Assembly: GCF_036324505.1 (NCBI RefSeq)
Contig: NC_086357.1
Span: 19,842,793 to 19,906,792 of the forward strand
Reading direction: 5' to 3'
Source of the DNA: Eleginops maclovinus
Lineage: Eukaryota; Chordata; Actinopteri; Perciformes; Eleginopidae
DNA: 64,000 nucleotides
Shown here: positions 32,601-45,184 of the stretch, piece by piece
How positions within the stretch are numbered: position 1 is the first letter of the stretch
How the letters are laid out: the number at the start of each line of letters is the position of its first letter
The notes under the pieces: generated by a model
The model's database searches: none
Seen by the model: the letters and a program-made list of their open reading frames with translations, nothing else
Told to the model about the DNA's origin: nothing
Made by a program: the position numbers and the translations under genes

Positions 32601-35600
32601 CAATGAATCGTGACAACATGTCCATTTTAATGTTTCCCCATGTCTCACAATCACAGACACCAGATACCACATACACTGCCTGGCCAAAAAAAAGGTCACA
32701 AGCCTGTGGGGGGGCAGTGCTATGATCTGGGGTTGCTGCAGTTGGTCTGGTCTAGGTTCAGCAACGTTATGTGCACAAAGAATGAGGTCAGCTGACTACC
32801 TGAATATACTGAAGGACCAGGTTATTCCATCAATGGATGTTTTATTCCCTGATGGCACGGGCATGTTCCAAGATGACAATGCCCGGATCCATCGGGCTCA
32901 AATTGTGAAAGAGTGGTTCAGGGAGCATGAGACATCATTTTCACACATGGATTGGCCACCACAGAGTCCAGACCCGAACCCGATTGAGAATCTTTGGGAT
33001 GTGCTGGAGAAGACTTTGCGCAGTGGTCCGAATCTCCCGTCATCAATACAAGATCTTGGAGAAAACTTAATGCAAGACAGAAATAAATGTTGTGACATTG
33101 CAGAAGCTTGTGGAAACGATGCCACAGAGAATGCGTGCCGCAATCAAAGCTAAAGGCGGTCCAACGAATATTAGAGTGTGACCTTTTTTTGGCCGGGCAG
33201 TGTAGATGCCAATTTAGATATAAGTCAAGTACATTTTGCATTTATGTAGAAAAAGACATTTACTTCACTACAACGTTTTAAAAATCTGATAAAGAATAAC
33301 TACCACCATATTTTTTTTTAACACAGACCTTCCCTTAGATTTGCTTGTTGCTGACTCTAAGAGGCCTGATAAAAATCGAAAAACTTGTCACTGCTCTGTA
33401 GTAGACAGAGTGTAAGCCCTGTTTCATCTCACACAGATTTTTTTGGCTGAATACACAACCACTGAAATTCCTAAGAAGTCTCCAAGGAAAGTTTCTGGAG
33501 TGGATGACCCAGATTTTAAAAAATGTGCAAAAGAAGGATTGCAAGAAAAAAAAGTACAGTAAAATTTCAGGAGAGCACTGCTGGGGGCAGGCAAGATGTG
33601 GAGAGTACAAGACGCCACACACACCAGACACACAACCCTGGAATAACGCCAAATACAGTTTATTTTTATGGATTACCTGAAAAATGATTGGATCTGTTTA
33701 TGTTCAATAGCTATCATGCGGCGTGGCTTTATTTTCAGACCATAAAATATATCCACAGGTACTGACAAAATGTGTTATTCTATCCGCTGTTTGATAGACA
33801 CAATTTGATCATATGTACTTTAACAGTTAATTTAACCACCTCCTTTACTACCAATACTAACAGTGGATGAATTGTCTCCATCGCAGAATCTGGCTCGGAG
33901 ATCTCCCTGAGCGGTTTTGAGACGGTGGCCAGCCGCTCCTTTGAGGACGACAACGACGAGGACGAAGGTTCTGTTATGTTATTGAGCAGCCCTTGCAACA
34001 GCCCCACCGGCATGTTGCAGGAGGATCACCATGGCGACAAGGACGAGACTCAACCCAACGGGATCACAAAGCACAGGTCAGCGGTGCGGCATGCCCCTGT
34101 AGTTTCTCATGTCCATTCATAACAGAGTGTCATTGCTGCGATGTATTTATTCCTGTAGTATTTCATTAATATAACATGTTTTATTTTCCAACCTCTTGCT
34201 AAAGTTTTCTCTTTGTTTTTCCATTTTAAACGTCCTTCCTCGGGTCTTTTCACTTCGTAGAGTGAATAATTTAGGAGCCACCCTGATAAAGGAAAAAGAA
34301 AGAGTTGTACTGAAAGAACTGAGCTCTGTGTGTTGGAGCTGTTAAAAATTGATAAGGTCACAGAGTAATGCAATTATCAGTCTGCTGTGTGATCCCATGT
34401 GGGCTAATCCCCCAAGGCAGCGCAAGAGTAGGTCTACAGTTCACAATATTTGGATGGATTCCAACAGCATTATTATATTTACCCTTCTTGATATATTTTG
34501 ACATGGCTTATGTGCTTCAATTTGTGAGCCTGTTTAAGATGGTATGACCTGGTGGATCTGCTTTGTCTCTCCTGCTGATGGATGATTTGGAAGGCTGTTT
34601 ACGAACATTGATACCCGTGTTTATTGTCCCTCTGGGCTTTGTTCCAGTTTGACACACAATACATTACAGGCTTATGTGGACTATATTCATTTGAATAAGA
34701 TATGACGCCTGCAGCTATTATATGTCTGCAGCATTTACTCTAATGAAAAGTGTATCATTTTAGAGTGCTAGCACAAAGTCAATGTATTTTATCAACCTTA
34801 AATACAGCTGTGTGTCTTATTCTAGGACTAGGTTACCTGCACCGATGTTTTCAAGAAATGACTTCAGTATCTGGAGTATCCTGAGGAACTGCATTGGAAT
34901 GGTGAGAATGATGTTCATGTATCTTTTTTTATAGCCATGCTAGCTGTATTTTCTTTATAAACTTTCTATGCACAACCTGCCAAACTCAAAACTGTAGAAA
35001 GTTAGTGACTCAGAACTGGTGAACATAGTGGAGCATTGCACTGTTAAAGAGACACACATTTCCCTCAGGAGGAGACCAAAAGCAGAACTAAAACAGAGTG
35101 AATATTGGACTAAAATAGGTGGAGAAACACGACTCTAAATGTCTAATAGTGTCTCTCCGTAACTATTAGACTTGTAAATAAGCAACTACTCAAGCAACTT
35201 CAAAGGGGGTGGTAAATAGTGTTCACAACTGGTTCCTGCTGCCTCAAATTTGCCATTGCAAGTTTATAAAGTGAACATGTAAAAAAATGTACCTGCTAAA
35301 CATAAACGTTTAAGCATTATGATTGGTAGCATGTTGCTATGCTTGCATTCACTTTTTTAGATGAAATTTGAGAACCAGTTTAGGCATAACTTTGTACTTT
35401 TCTTTACTCCCAGATTAGACCACGAAAGAGTTCAAGCACCATAATCCTTATATGGAATGTCATAAACCTATTATTGTTAATAACCCTCTTATCGTGCTAA
35501 AAGGGGATGTTTATGCATTTTTGTTCAAGGTTAAATGTGAAGTTTTTAAATTATTAATCACAAAACACTCAAAACACACGATGGACACACTTTTACACAA

Positions 35601-38600
35601 TACACTGTTTTATCAACTAACTTCTTACCCATCCAAAAACAACATTTAGTTTTAGATTTATTCATTTTCTGATTAAATGAAATTAAATGAATGTAAATAA
35701 TATTAAATATTAAAGGCCATATTTGGGATACTGCACAAATGGCGTATGAAAAGTACTACAGCGTGTTTGAAGATCAATATTCTCCTGGCCCTTAAACAAT
35801 TAATGTTCATTTACACTTTTTTGTTTAAACAAAAACCTGGTCCTTCACTTCCACTTCAAAAATCCACAGAGAGACTTGAGCTCATTCAAAACTCTGCAGC
35901 ACAGCTTTTAACCAGAGCCACAAGGACGGAGCACATTACTCGAGTTCGAGCTGCTCTGAACTTTTTCCTGTGACATTTAGAGTTGATTAATTATACAATG
36001 TCCTTAGGAGATTATCTGGCTAAATGGATAACTCCATTGTTTACAGTTTGACTCCAACATTTGAAAGGAAATCATGGATGCAGCCTTTGTTAATAACATC
36101 CTTAAGCAATGGAACATACTATAGATAAATAGGGGAAGCCCTCTTGATATATATTTTAAAAGAAGATTAAAATAAATCTCTCAGACTGAAACCGAAGACA
36201 TTTTTGGGGGTTATTTTACTTGATTTATGTATACTTTATATATTACCGTTTCACCTATTTTTGTATTATTATCCTCAGTGGGTTTTATTTTCCACCCTAA
36301 ATTATTAATTTTAGCTTGTTTTTACTTTGTAATTAAGAGTTACTTTCCATTCAATATTGCATTTGATGTATATGTCTATATAATGAAGAATGTGGTTATA
36401 CCTCTTCATGTCTATTTTAGGAACTGTCCAAAATTACCATGCCAGTGATTTTCAATGAACCACTCAGCTTCCTGCAGCGTCTGACGGAGTACATGGAGCA
36501 CACTTACCTGATCCACCAGGCAAACACCTTCCCTGACTCTGTAGAGAGGATGAAGGTAGAACGCCCTGTGACTTCTGTGATATGTGCAATATGCTAAAAT
36601 TATCTTAAAAGCAGCTTCATTTAAATGTAAAGTACCCTTGAGTTCAGTGTGTATAATTTGGAGTGTGTGAATCTGTTTTTGGCAGTGTGTGGCGGCATTT
36701 GCAGTGTCTGCTGTCGCCTCCCAGTGGGAGCGGACAGGTAAACCCTTCAACCCTCTGTTGGGAGAAACCTATGAGCTTGTTAGGTAAGTGGCTTCAAAGG
36801 GTACTTGTTACTATTTACCAAATACATGAGCCCTAAATGTGTTTACTGTAGTACCATCCTCTTCTCACTTTGATGCTTGCTGTCTCCCCCGTTGTTCCAG
36901 AGATGATCTGGGCTTCAGGCTCATATCGGAGCAGGTGAGCCACCACCCTCCAGTCAGCGCCTTCCATGCTGAGGGCCTGGAGCAAGACTTTGTGTTTCAT
37001 GGATCCATCTACCCCAAACTCAAGTTCTGGGGCAAGAGTGTCGAAGCAGAGCCCAAAGGTGTCATCACGCTGGAGCTGCCTAAGTAAGCTAATTAAAAAA
37101 AAGATAACAAAGCAATCAATTCTTAATCTTCTTTGAAAAGCAAACATCAGATTACCAGCAGCTGTAATGCTGATTACTGGAAAAAGATTGTGACTGTTAT
37201 GTTTTCTTCATGGGTTTTCTGTAGACTTGTCACACAGTACTACTCTTTTGATTAATCAAAGCACTCCTATAACATATTTGTAATTACTCAAAACCTGGCA
37301 CCTTCATTACCAACAATGGAACTTTAACACAGACAATTTAGTCTTACCGGAAGATTTGAGACATGTAATCGTAGTAATGCTAGTAGCTGCTAATGAGCTT
37401 GATGCCTAGAGCATGAAGCAGAGATGAGAAAAATGTTCTTCATAACGATCGCTCAAGTGACATCACACGGCACCCTTTGAAGCACAAAAATCTATAAAAC
37501 AAACATTTTTTTCCACACATGCAGCTGTACTCCCTGTAACCCCAACACCTGTAAACAGTCTCTGATGTATAAAAAGGCAGAGTTCTCCCTTTAAGTCAGA
37601 GTTTTTTCTCCAGGTACAATGAAGCCTACACATGGACAAACCCCACATGTTGTGTTCACAACATCATAGTGGGTCAGCTGTGGATCGAGCAGTATGGAAG
37701 TGTAGAGGTGATCAATCACAGGTAGGGGGAAAAACAAAGTCCACAATCAGTAAGTGGAGTGCATATTTGTCAAGTACAACCAGTTCAGACAGAAACATTT
37801 TGAGGAAGTTTGACCATAAAAAGGAAAATACACACAGCAGATGAGGAAGTTTTGTGTGACTCAGAAGAGAGTGAGAGGGTCATGCTGTTTTCCTCTTTTC
37901 TTTCATTTAGAACTGGTGAAAGGTGCTGCCTGAATTTCAAACCATGTGGTCTTTTTGGCAAAGAACTGCACAAGGTTGAAGGATATATCCTGGATAAAAG
38001 GTACGGCTGACACATGGTGTTCAGAAAATGTAAATAGGTAATGAGAAGTCTTTAGTGAAAGCTTTTTTGTTGTAGTTTTTAATGGTGAGAAACATAGTGG
38101 ACACACTGAATCATTCATCTGTGTTAATACTTTGTTGAGTTTCTAAAGACAAAGTGTCGTATTCTGTACAAACTGTAAAGCTCCATGAGATATAAAATGT
38201 GTATATCATATTGGGCTTTATGAATGAACTTTGATTGATTGATTGTTTTTTTACATATTGCAGCATAAAGTTCTGGCTGATGCCCTCTAAAACATATTTC
38301 CTTATGCTTCCATATTATAAAAGAACAATGACTCAATAAGGGTTTTAAAGCTGCTCAAATACGCTTCAATTGTAAACCAGGACCTACAAAGTAAGGTTGA
38401 TTAGCTGGGGTCATTCTCCTGAAAACATTAACATTAAAAGAGACCATTACAAAATCAAACAATCATGCTAATTATCAATCAACAAACGCAACAACCCATT
38501 ACCATGAAAACTGGCTCTTGGGGGACCTAGGCAGAAAAAAACGTTTACTGTCTTAAACTCTAAAGCTTGCATGTCATTTATTGAAGCAGATAGGGTTCAA

Positions 38601-40755
38601 AAGAATGAGTCAAAGAAGAATAGATGGTTCATCAAAAAAGGAGGACATGCTGTTACTAACACGACAGAGATAATGACTCAGAACAACAAGACCAAAAAGT
38701 GCAACCTTGAGATATGTGTGTGAGAGGGTTTGATGTGCATTCATTTGTGTGTGTTTTTGTTTCGCAGTAAAAAGAAGCTGTGTGCGCTCTATGGGAAGTG
38801 GACAGAGTGTATCTATGTTGTAGACCCTGCCGCCTTCGAAGCACATAAGAAAAACGACAAGAAGGCAGGGGAGAAAAAAAGCAGCAAAGCGGTACGAGCT
38901 GCTTCCTTCTGAACTGCAGGGAATCACATCGGTCTAACATTGTGATTCATCATGGGAACAATGCAGTTTGATAGAAAATATCAGTGTTTTAGAAGACAGA
39001 TAAATTGATGATATCATGAGCGTCTTGCTAACCTCCATAATTAACTTTATCACAAACACTGTAATATTACATCTTTCAGAGCGCATGATTAATATGTGAA
39101 CCTCGCAGTACAGCATGATATTGGTTTGTCACTTGTGGTGTTGCAGGGTTGCAGTGAGGATCAGGAAGAGGTTCCCTCTCCAGCTGCAGACACTGTGGAG
39201 ATGATTCCTGGCAGCCAGCTGCTGTGGAGAATCGCACCCAGGCCGGCCAACTCTGTGGAGGTCTCGCTGATTAATTAACACTATAAGCTTTAATTACAGT
39301 GCAGTCTCAAAATAAGCACGTGGTTCAGTGTTTGAAATGTTCCAATATACCAAATTGGTCTTTATTTTCAGATGTACAGCTTCACTTCCTTTGCAATGCA
39401 ACTCAATGAGTTCCACAAGGAGATGGAGGGAGTGATCCCTCAGACCGACTGCAGGCTGAGGCCAGACATTAGAGCTATGGAAAACGGTGACATTGGCAAG
39501 TATTAGTGGTATCACACCCGTACTGAAGATTAAATAAATCACCCTGTAATCTGAAACTCTACAATGTTGTTAACCCAATAGACCTTGCCAGTGAGGAGAA
39601 GAAAAGGCTGGAGGAAAAACAGCGAGCAGCTCGCAAAAACCGCTCCAAATCTGATGAAGAGTGGAAGACGAGGTGAGTGTGTTGATGCGGCTGCACAACT
39701 CAAAGTGTTCCTCTCCTTTAAGTGGTCAGCCAATGTGTGCAGGAAGTTTTCAAAGTGACATTAATGTCATTGCAGTCATTTTTCATTAAAAGAAAATCCT
39801 ATTCCAGGCCTTCAGACGGTGTATAAAATGGCAATAATTAATATGTAATATTATTAAAGAATCCATATGGATTTCCATTTGTTCAATCTGCTAAAATAAG
39901 TTGGAATTCATGTACGGTATGTTTATTAACTTCACAAGAAGTTTCTGTCTTTAAAGGAAAAGTTGGACGTCTGGGGAGAATGTGTTTGCTTTATATCCAG
40001 TTTCCATTGTGGACAAATATGCAGCCTCTGTTTAAAGTGCTGTAATTCCATTATCTCTTTCTATACGGTTTCTGGTGCTTTGAAATGCTTTGGTGAAATC
40101 TTAATTTTATCTTCTTCTGACTTTTCCTGTTGCATCCTCTCTTTGATGTTAAGGAGTCCTGCCCTGGGACCAAGGTCAGAGCTGCCCGCTGTTTGAGTGA
40201 TGTGCCTTTAATGTGTGATGTGATCATGAGCTTGCAGCCTCAGAGTTTCCAGACGCCTCTTGTATTTGAATGTTAATCTAATCTACATAACTGTGTCCTG
40301 CTTTCTGATATGATAGAATATCAGTGAAATTTGATTAATCTGCACTCCCTTCCAACAGTATGACAGCTTCATTTAAAATACTCCAACACCAAAGGAGTCC
40401 CTTTTCCCCAATCCTGTTGCTTATTGCTTCTATGCTTCAAAGATAAAACAATAAAAGTCCTTTTTAGTCCAAAACAAACAACATAAACAGCCAACTTCCA
40501 TGCAAATTACCATAACCTTGTGATGAAGCATGCCCGCCCTTCCTTCCTCAATTTCCCTGATTTGTTTGAATTATGAGTCTCTGGTTTTGGTTAGAAGTGT
40601 TTAGTTTAATGGAGCTCAAACTGAATGCTGATGTCTCTCTTTTGGTTTTCAGGTGGTTTCAGCAGGGGCAAAACCCCCACAACAACTCCCAGGACTGGCT
40701 CTTTTGTGCTGGATACTGGGACAGGAAATACAGCCAGCTGCCAGACATTTACTAA
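23672..40755 (+). CDS. osbpl1a: Oxysterol-binding protein-related protein 1 (ORP1L)
   Basis: 27 coding exons: 23672-23795, 23868-23953, 24045-24119, 24247-24358, 24516-24601, 25437-25581, 26218-26285, 26375-26419, 26523-26596, 26820-26883, 26972-27073, 28389-28517, 28648-28729, 29064-29182, 31920-32082, 33887-34076, 34826-34901, 36421-36555, 36686-36783, 36901-37083, 37614-37721, 37911-38000, 38768-38891, 39147-39260, 39372-39495, 39582-39672, 40653-40755. Phases fit; 969 residues (human ORP1L 950). Order: N-terminal ankyrin repeats (for example [45 protein letters not shown]), a PH domain from about residue 241, coiled coil, a FFAT-like motif EFHDAVS near 485 that binds ER VAP proteins, then the sterol-binding ORD with its signature EQVSHHPP at 668-675. 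The protein senses sterol on late endosomes and controls their positioning and ER contact. One intron (39496-39581) starts with GC. No coding damage is seen. Confidence 0.96.
24979..25315. mobile_element. MITE-like element with inverted ends in osbpl1a intron 5
   Basis: The left end (24979-25110) and the right end (about 25228-25315) are diverged reverse complements: GTATGAGGT...CACAGTAGATGG on the left corresponds to CCATCCACTGTAGG...CACCTCAAAC on the right. The left arm is interrupted by a retroposon-like tail at about 25032-25080. No coding capacity. The long inverted ends suggest a non-autonomous DNA transposon of a type common in fish; this family identification is from memory. Confidence 0.6.
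25032..25080 (+). repeat. Nested LINE/SINE 3' tail
   Basis: The sequence TTTCCCCGCTTTGGGACTAA, then TAAAGGATTTCTGATTCTGATTC, is a typical fish retroposon end with a short repeated TTCTGA tail. It splits the left arm of the MITE-like element. A related end lies at 45131-45178. Confidence 0.6.
29345..29595. repeat. Dispersed teleost repeat in osbpl1a intron 14
   Basis: The block with GGGGCGGGACATCTCTACGC, ACCAATCACAACAGAG, GAGCAGACTGGGCTCTGGTTT and AGTATGAGAAAAATAAAGAA matches, from memory, a very common repeat in percomorph fish genomes. It is more GC-rich than the flanks. No terminal repeats or coding sequence were found, so the class is unknown. Confidence 0.6.
32674..33202 (+). mobile_element. 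Internally deleted Tc1/mariner-like transposon
   Basis: A 529-base element in osbpl1a intron 15, flanked by TA on both sides (32672-32673 and 33203-33204). The ends are near-identical inverted repeats of about 26 bases starting CACTGCCTGGCCAAAA; the right end has CCCGG where the left has CCTGG and one fewer A. Between them lies only the C-terminal half of a transposase (frame 32722-33153): FQDDNARIH carries the second catalytic Asp and [11 protein letters not shown] the Glu. The first Asp and the DNA-binding part are missing, the left inverted repeat joins directly to mid-gene sequence, and the frame shifts near 33095 before the native C-terminus. It is not autonomous. Confidence 0.93.
34985..35205. 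repeat. Probable dispersed repeat fragment in osbpl1a intron 17
   Basis: The segment with GGAGACCAAAAGCAGAACTA and GTGAATATTGGACT resembles a common fish dispersed repeat from memory. Borders are not visible. Confidence 0.4.
35836..35973 (+). mobile_element. LINE (L2/CR1-like) reverse transcriptase fragment
   Basis: An open frame in osbpl1a intron 17 encodes [16 protein letters not shown] followed by [10 protein letters not shown], which matches the conserved C-terminal end of L2/CR1-type LINE reverse transcriptases (LQ-NAA-LLT---HITPVL). The usual next motif (SLHWLPV) is lost after AALNFFL and a stop. It is a short dead fragment, same strand as osbpl1a. Confidence 0.7.
39496..39581 (+). other. 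osbpl1a: GC-AG intron of osbpl1a
   Basis: The exon ends ATTG and the intron begins GCAAGT, the usual pattern for GC donors; it ends in CCCAATAG. Splicing here gives [15 protein letters not shown], matching the family. The only GT donor nearby (39487) would remove three conserved residues. Confidence 0.85.
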
Positions 40756-41357
40756 TGGAGTTTTCATGCAGAAATTAACCATGCATTGAACTTTATACAG
40801 AGCAGCATTAACCTTTTTTAATGGAATAGTAACTACAAACGATATGCAATCAGTGTACTTTAACTGTGTGGCCTTAATCTGCTTCATGCTGGTAAAATTG
40901 TGCATACAAATGTCAATAATCCATATTTAAAAGTGATGAAATGTAAAGTTGTTTGACAATGCGTTGACATGTAGGATTTGTATTTACAGTGAGCCCAGTT
41001 TGTTAATGGACTTCTAGCGAAGCAGATCGTTGCAGATGCAAAGAGGTTCATGGTTTTATCTGTTTTCTTTTAAATGTTCAGTGTCTTGACTCTAAATGTA
41101 TATCTGTATATATATTCCACACACATTCAATCACCAGTGACCTCATCATGTCGCTCACTCACCAAACCACTAGCAGTCAGTAAACATAAGGTTGATGTGA
41201 ATGCGGTTTCTCCTGATGTGTTTTGCCTTGTAAAAAACTAACAAAAATCGCTAGGATAAAGTTGAGGCAGGTCACATCATGTATAAGAAACAGTTTGATT
41301 TCAAAGCGTTTCTGCCTCCTTGGATAGATTATTGTAAGTATTATTTTGAGAAACCTA

Positions 41358-41363
41358 AATAAA
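41358..41363 (+). terminator. osbpl1a: Polyadenylation signal, osbpl1a
   Basis: AATAAA about 600 bases after the osbpl1a stop codon. It is the first canonical signal on this strand downstream of the gene that I noticed; another is near 41820. Confidence 0.5.
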
Positions 41364-42850
41364 TCACTTCAATGTATCAAGTTTGTTTTACAATTTCTAT
41401 AAAAGTACACTTGGGTGGCAACACAAAGTTCAGAGTAAACATCTAACACTTCAGGTATGACCATTCATGTGCATAAAAACAGAGTAGACTAAATGACTGC
41501 CAATGCTTTTATGTGCAGTAAGAAGCTACATAAGTGAAAAAGAGAAAGGTAAGCTAAAAAAAAAAATGTTGCCAGGGGATAAAAGAGATACAGAAACAAA
41601 GAAAAGCAAAGTATTTGTGTGAATTGAGGAGGGATTTGCAGGCGAATGGGGAGAACTGAAATTACATCTCACATAGCCATCATATCCATTAGGATAATAA
41701 ACAAAAAGAAATACGGCCAGAAATAATGGAAAAGTTACAGGGACGTTTGGGAGGTAAAATAATAATAGCCTGTGTGTGTTAGTTGTTATGTGTAAATGCA
41801 ATTTCATTCAGCTTTGTGAATAAACTCCATTTATTTGCAGAGGTCTGATGTGCTTATGACAGAAATGCATTCAAAAAACGTTTTAAACTGTTTATACAAA
41901 GTTGATTTGTGTTCAGTAATACGATCATATATTTCAATATCAGGACATTTTGTCAGGTGATGCCTAAAATCTGGATTTCATTACTTGATAATTGCTTTGT
42001 TTGTACGCAGGGTAGTTTCATAAGAGAAATGTGACGGTTCTGTTCTTCTTCACACTTGGTAAGTAAAAATCGGACACAGATTGAGAAGTTATTGAGCTCA
42101 TTGTTGTAGCTGCCTTTTACATGTGTTTGAAATATCACCCATTTAGTTCAGTTCACAGACTTCTACTGCCTCACTGAGCTTGTCAAACAAGCCAGAACAC
42201 TCCATCTAATGGTCAAAATAAGAAATGCAGATTGAATTGTATTCCTGTTAGAAGCGCAATAATCATATTTGTCCCAAAATATGTGATATTCTGTGTCTTA
42301 ATTGTTTGGTTATGGAACGACTGGAAAATATGTTTTAGTTTTCCATCATTAAATTCAAAAGGCCTGCTCAGTATTCCCCAACTGTGTGAAGTAATATAAC
42401 TTGGATTTGTGTCGCTATGTGGTGTGGTGAAGTACCTCATGCAGGCTCTCATGTCTCTGAATGACATGCAGCATTGTTTGGTATGGAAAGAGGTTGATGT
42501 AAAAAGATAATGAAATAACCATCATGTTGAACTGCTTTTCAGATCAAATTGTATCAGATATTACCAAATAGAAATGTTAGGCTATAATTGAAAACGTGTA
42601 TGTTTATTTTAAGACGTCAGACACTTTACAAAAAAACTGCCTAACAAATACTTCATTTATCATTTCAAAAAGCCTAGAGCTCGTTTAACCAAATCATTGT
42701 TCAAAAGGTGCAGCAACTGTATAAGGGGGGCTGGTCTCATCCAATAGGATATAAATGAAGATCTGTGGGTTTTAACAGAACCTGTCAATATGAATTTGTG
42801 ATAATGACAAACTGCGGTGGGTTGGCGTGTCACCCCTTAATTACAAGTCC
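41364..42850. other. Spacer between osbpl1a and laminin alpha-3-like 3' ends
   Basis: The two genes converge here. In human this interval holds CABYR and TTC39C; I see no exon of either. An AATAAA for the laminin gene (minus strand) is at 42603-42608. The rest is AT-rich with no recognised feature. Confidence 0.5.
42603..42608 (-). terminator. Polyadenylation signal, laminin alpha-3-like
   Basis: AATAAA on the minus strand about 245 bases after the laminin stop codon. Confidence 0.45.
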
Positions 42851-45130
42851 TTATTCTTTAGGACATCTATTTATGCTGACAGGGTCAACCACCCTGGTTG
42901 CGTTCTCAAATGCCACAGGTCTTCTATTCAGCTTCACATTTCGTAAGCAGCCCACAAACACTGAGGGCACGGGGACTCCCTTCTGCTTTGTCGTCCCTGA
43001 AAGGAGAGAAAGATAATCAGAAACACAACTTTTTGAAAATATTAAATGTAGCTGCTATGGATATCCGTAATATACTGTATGTATGCATACTCAAGAGTTT
43101 TTGTCGATAATGTTTTGACATACAGTAGAATCAATATAATGGTCGAAGAAAACCCGATATTGTGAAAGATATCCCGTGCATTATTTGTGGGATTTACCTC
43201 CAATGTAAAGTGTATCCAGTCCTGTGTAGCCGGATGCGACGAGGACCTTTTTTTGCTCAGACATGGAGTCCACCTGCAGTTTCATAATGTCCCGTTTCCT
43301 GGACACTGGAAAACAGTAGCATGAGCATCTTGAATGAATAGCTACTCATGTATCAACATTTTTTTGTAAGGTTATCAGCATGAGAGGTCGTACGCTACCT
43401 GTTATCGCTTGAAACTTTCCATCACAGAGGCTTTGTGTAGGAGTCACTGAAACCCTGACAGTACTGTTAGCATCATTCAACTTTACACCCACCTGGTGAA
43501 AGATTAAAGTCAAACCTAAGGCGATATGACCGCCGCCAAAGTATGTCCCAATCTCTGTGAGCCCATCCAAGCAGGGTACAGTTTTGTAGCTTCCTTTAGG
43601 TTCCCCGATAGCTACGTCATTCATTTAGAATCCCGTATACAACCGATAACACCGTTTATGGGAATGTTGTGTCCCTGATGGAGGACAAGAAGAGAGAAGG
43701 AAAGAATGTCATGTCTAAATGAATAAAGGAAATATGGCTGTTTAACATTCAAAGAGTGACTCAGAGGTGTGATACAGACCGTTGTATATCCCTTGATATC
43801 CCCTCCCAGATACACAGGGTTATGAAAGTCTAAAGAGGAGCCTTCATTGTTTGGCAGGTATCCATCAGTCACACGGATCCCATCAACCAGCAGATGAAAA
43901 GAGCTCTTCTCCACACTGAACTCGACCTGTCACACAGGTAACATGAAAAACACGTTATTCCCTGCCAGACAGTTTTTAATTCCCAATACCTTTGAACTTT
44001 TAGCAAAAACATTACAACGAGGCCCGTCAAACTTTGGACTTCTTCATGTTAAAAAGATTTGAATGTGGTGTGAAAGTATACTTGGACCGACATTTGTACA
44101 AAAGACTTCTTGATGCATATTTTGGATCATTTTGCAGTTTTTGTTTTAAAGCAAATCATCTGGGAGCAATGAAAACTCAGCTAGGGACATTAACTCATGT
44201 AGTTCAAGCATTATAGCTCATCATATAACTACAGCAGACATCATTTGCAAGAGACAGGATATTACGGCTTCTCGTGTAGATTTGAAGACGTAAAATTACT
44301 GCAAATTGTGAGTGGTATATTTAGCTATATTGTAAGCAATGTGTGGGACTGGAAGGTTTTAAAGGCTTAGCAAGAATAAAGTAAATGACTCTGTGCCAGT
44401 CTCCGTCGTTGCTCTTCTGCTTGTGGTCGATGATTCTGTTTTTCCCAAGGGACATCTTGATCTTGCCGTTGGCCATGTAAAGAGCCAGCAGGGGGATGAC
44501 ACCTCTCCCTGCTACATGGAGGATCAGCCCTTTGGACAACTTTGTCTTTACGTCAAGAGAGAAGTGAGGCCTGAGACACAAGACATGTACAACAAGAGTG
44601 AGGTCTCTTTTACTGTCAATTTGAATGAACACATTGATAGATAGATGATTTCAAAACGTATTTAAGGGAGGTTTTATAGGGCAACATACCCAAAAGTATA
44701 ACAAACCAAAACTCCAAAATACCTGACCAACACTCATAATTTCCACACCATCAGAAAGTTATTTTATTGTTTGTATAACTACATTACCTGTAATTGAGGT
44801 CCTGCTGTGGCAGGGTGTAAGTGAGCCAGCTGTGCTTCTCATAAAGATGATACTCTGCATGTTGTGCTCGCTGCTGTTTACACTGGCTGCCTGCAGGAGC
44901 CTGAATTTGACACATGGCAGAGAAATACATCACTAATTAATTATAGGAGCAGTGAGGTAATCATCATGGTGCTGTAGTAATAATGGCTTCTTGTGCTTAC
45001 AGGGTCTTATTCAACACAGGAGCTGATCAACGCTTAGTGTGTGACATGGATATAAATGGCAAATGTCTATGGTGCCCATTTGTTAAAAATGGGCTTAGAT
45101 CAACAGGTATTGCTTTGCTCACGCTGAACC

Positions 45131-45178
45131 TCGAATTTCCGCACGGGGATTAATAAAGGTACATCTTATCTTATCTTA
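45131..45178 (+). repeat. LINE/SINE 3' tail with ATCTT repeats
   Basis: GAATTTCCGCACGGGGATTA followed by ATAAAGGTACATCTTATCTTATCTT is a fish retroposon end with a pentanucleotide tail. It sits in the laminin intron that replaces LG1-3. It resembles the tail at 25032-25080. Confidence 0.6.
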
Positions 45179-45184
45179 ACCTGC

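Noticed and set aside
32898..33241. Minus-strand frames over the transposon
   Set aside because: Shadows of the transposase remnant on the plus strand.
33335..33652. 105-residue minus-strand frame in osbpl1a intron 15
   Set aside because: No motif or splice support; on the opposite strand to the host gene.
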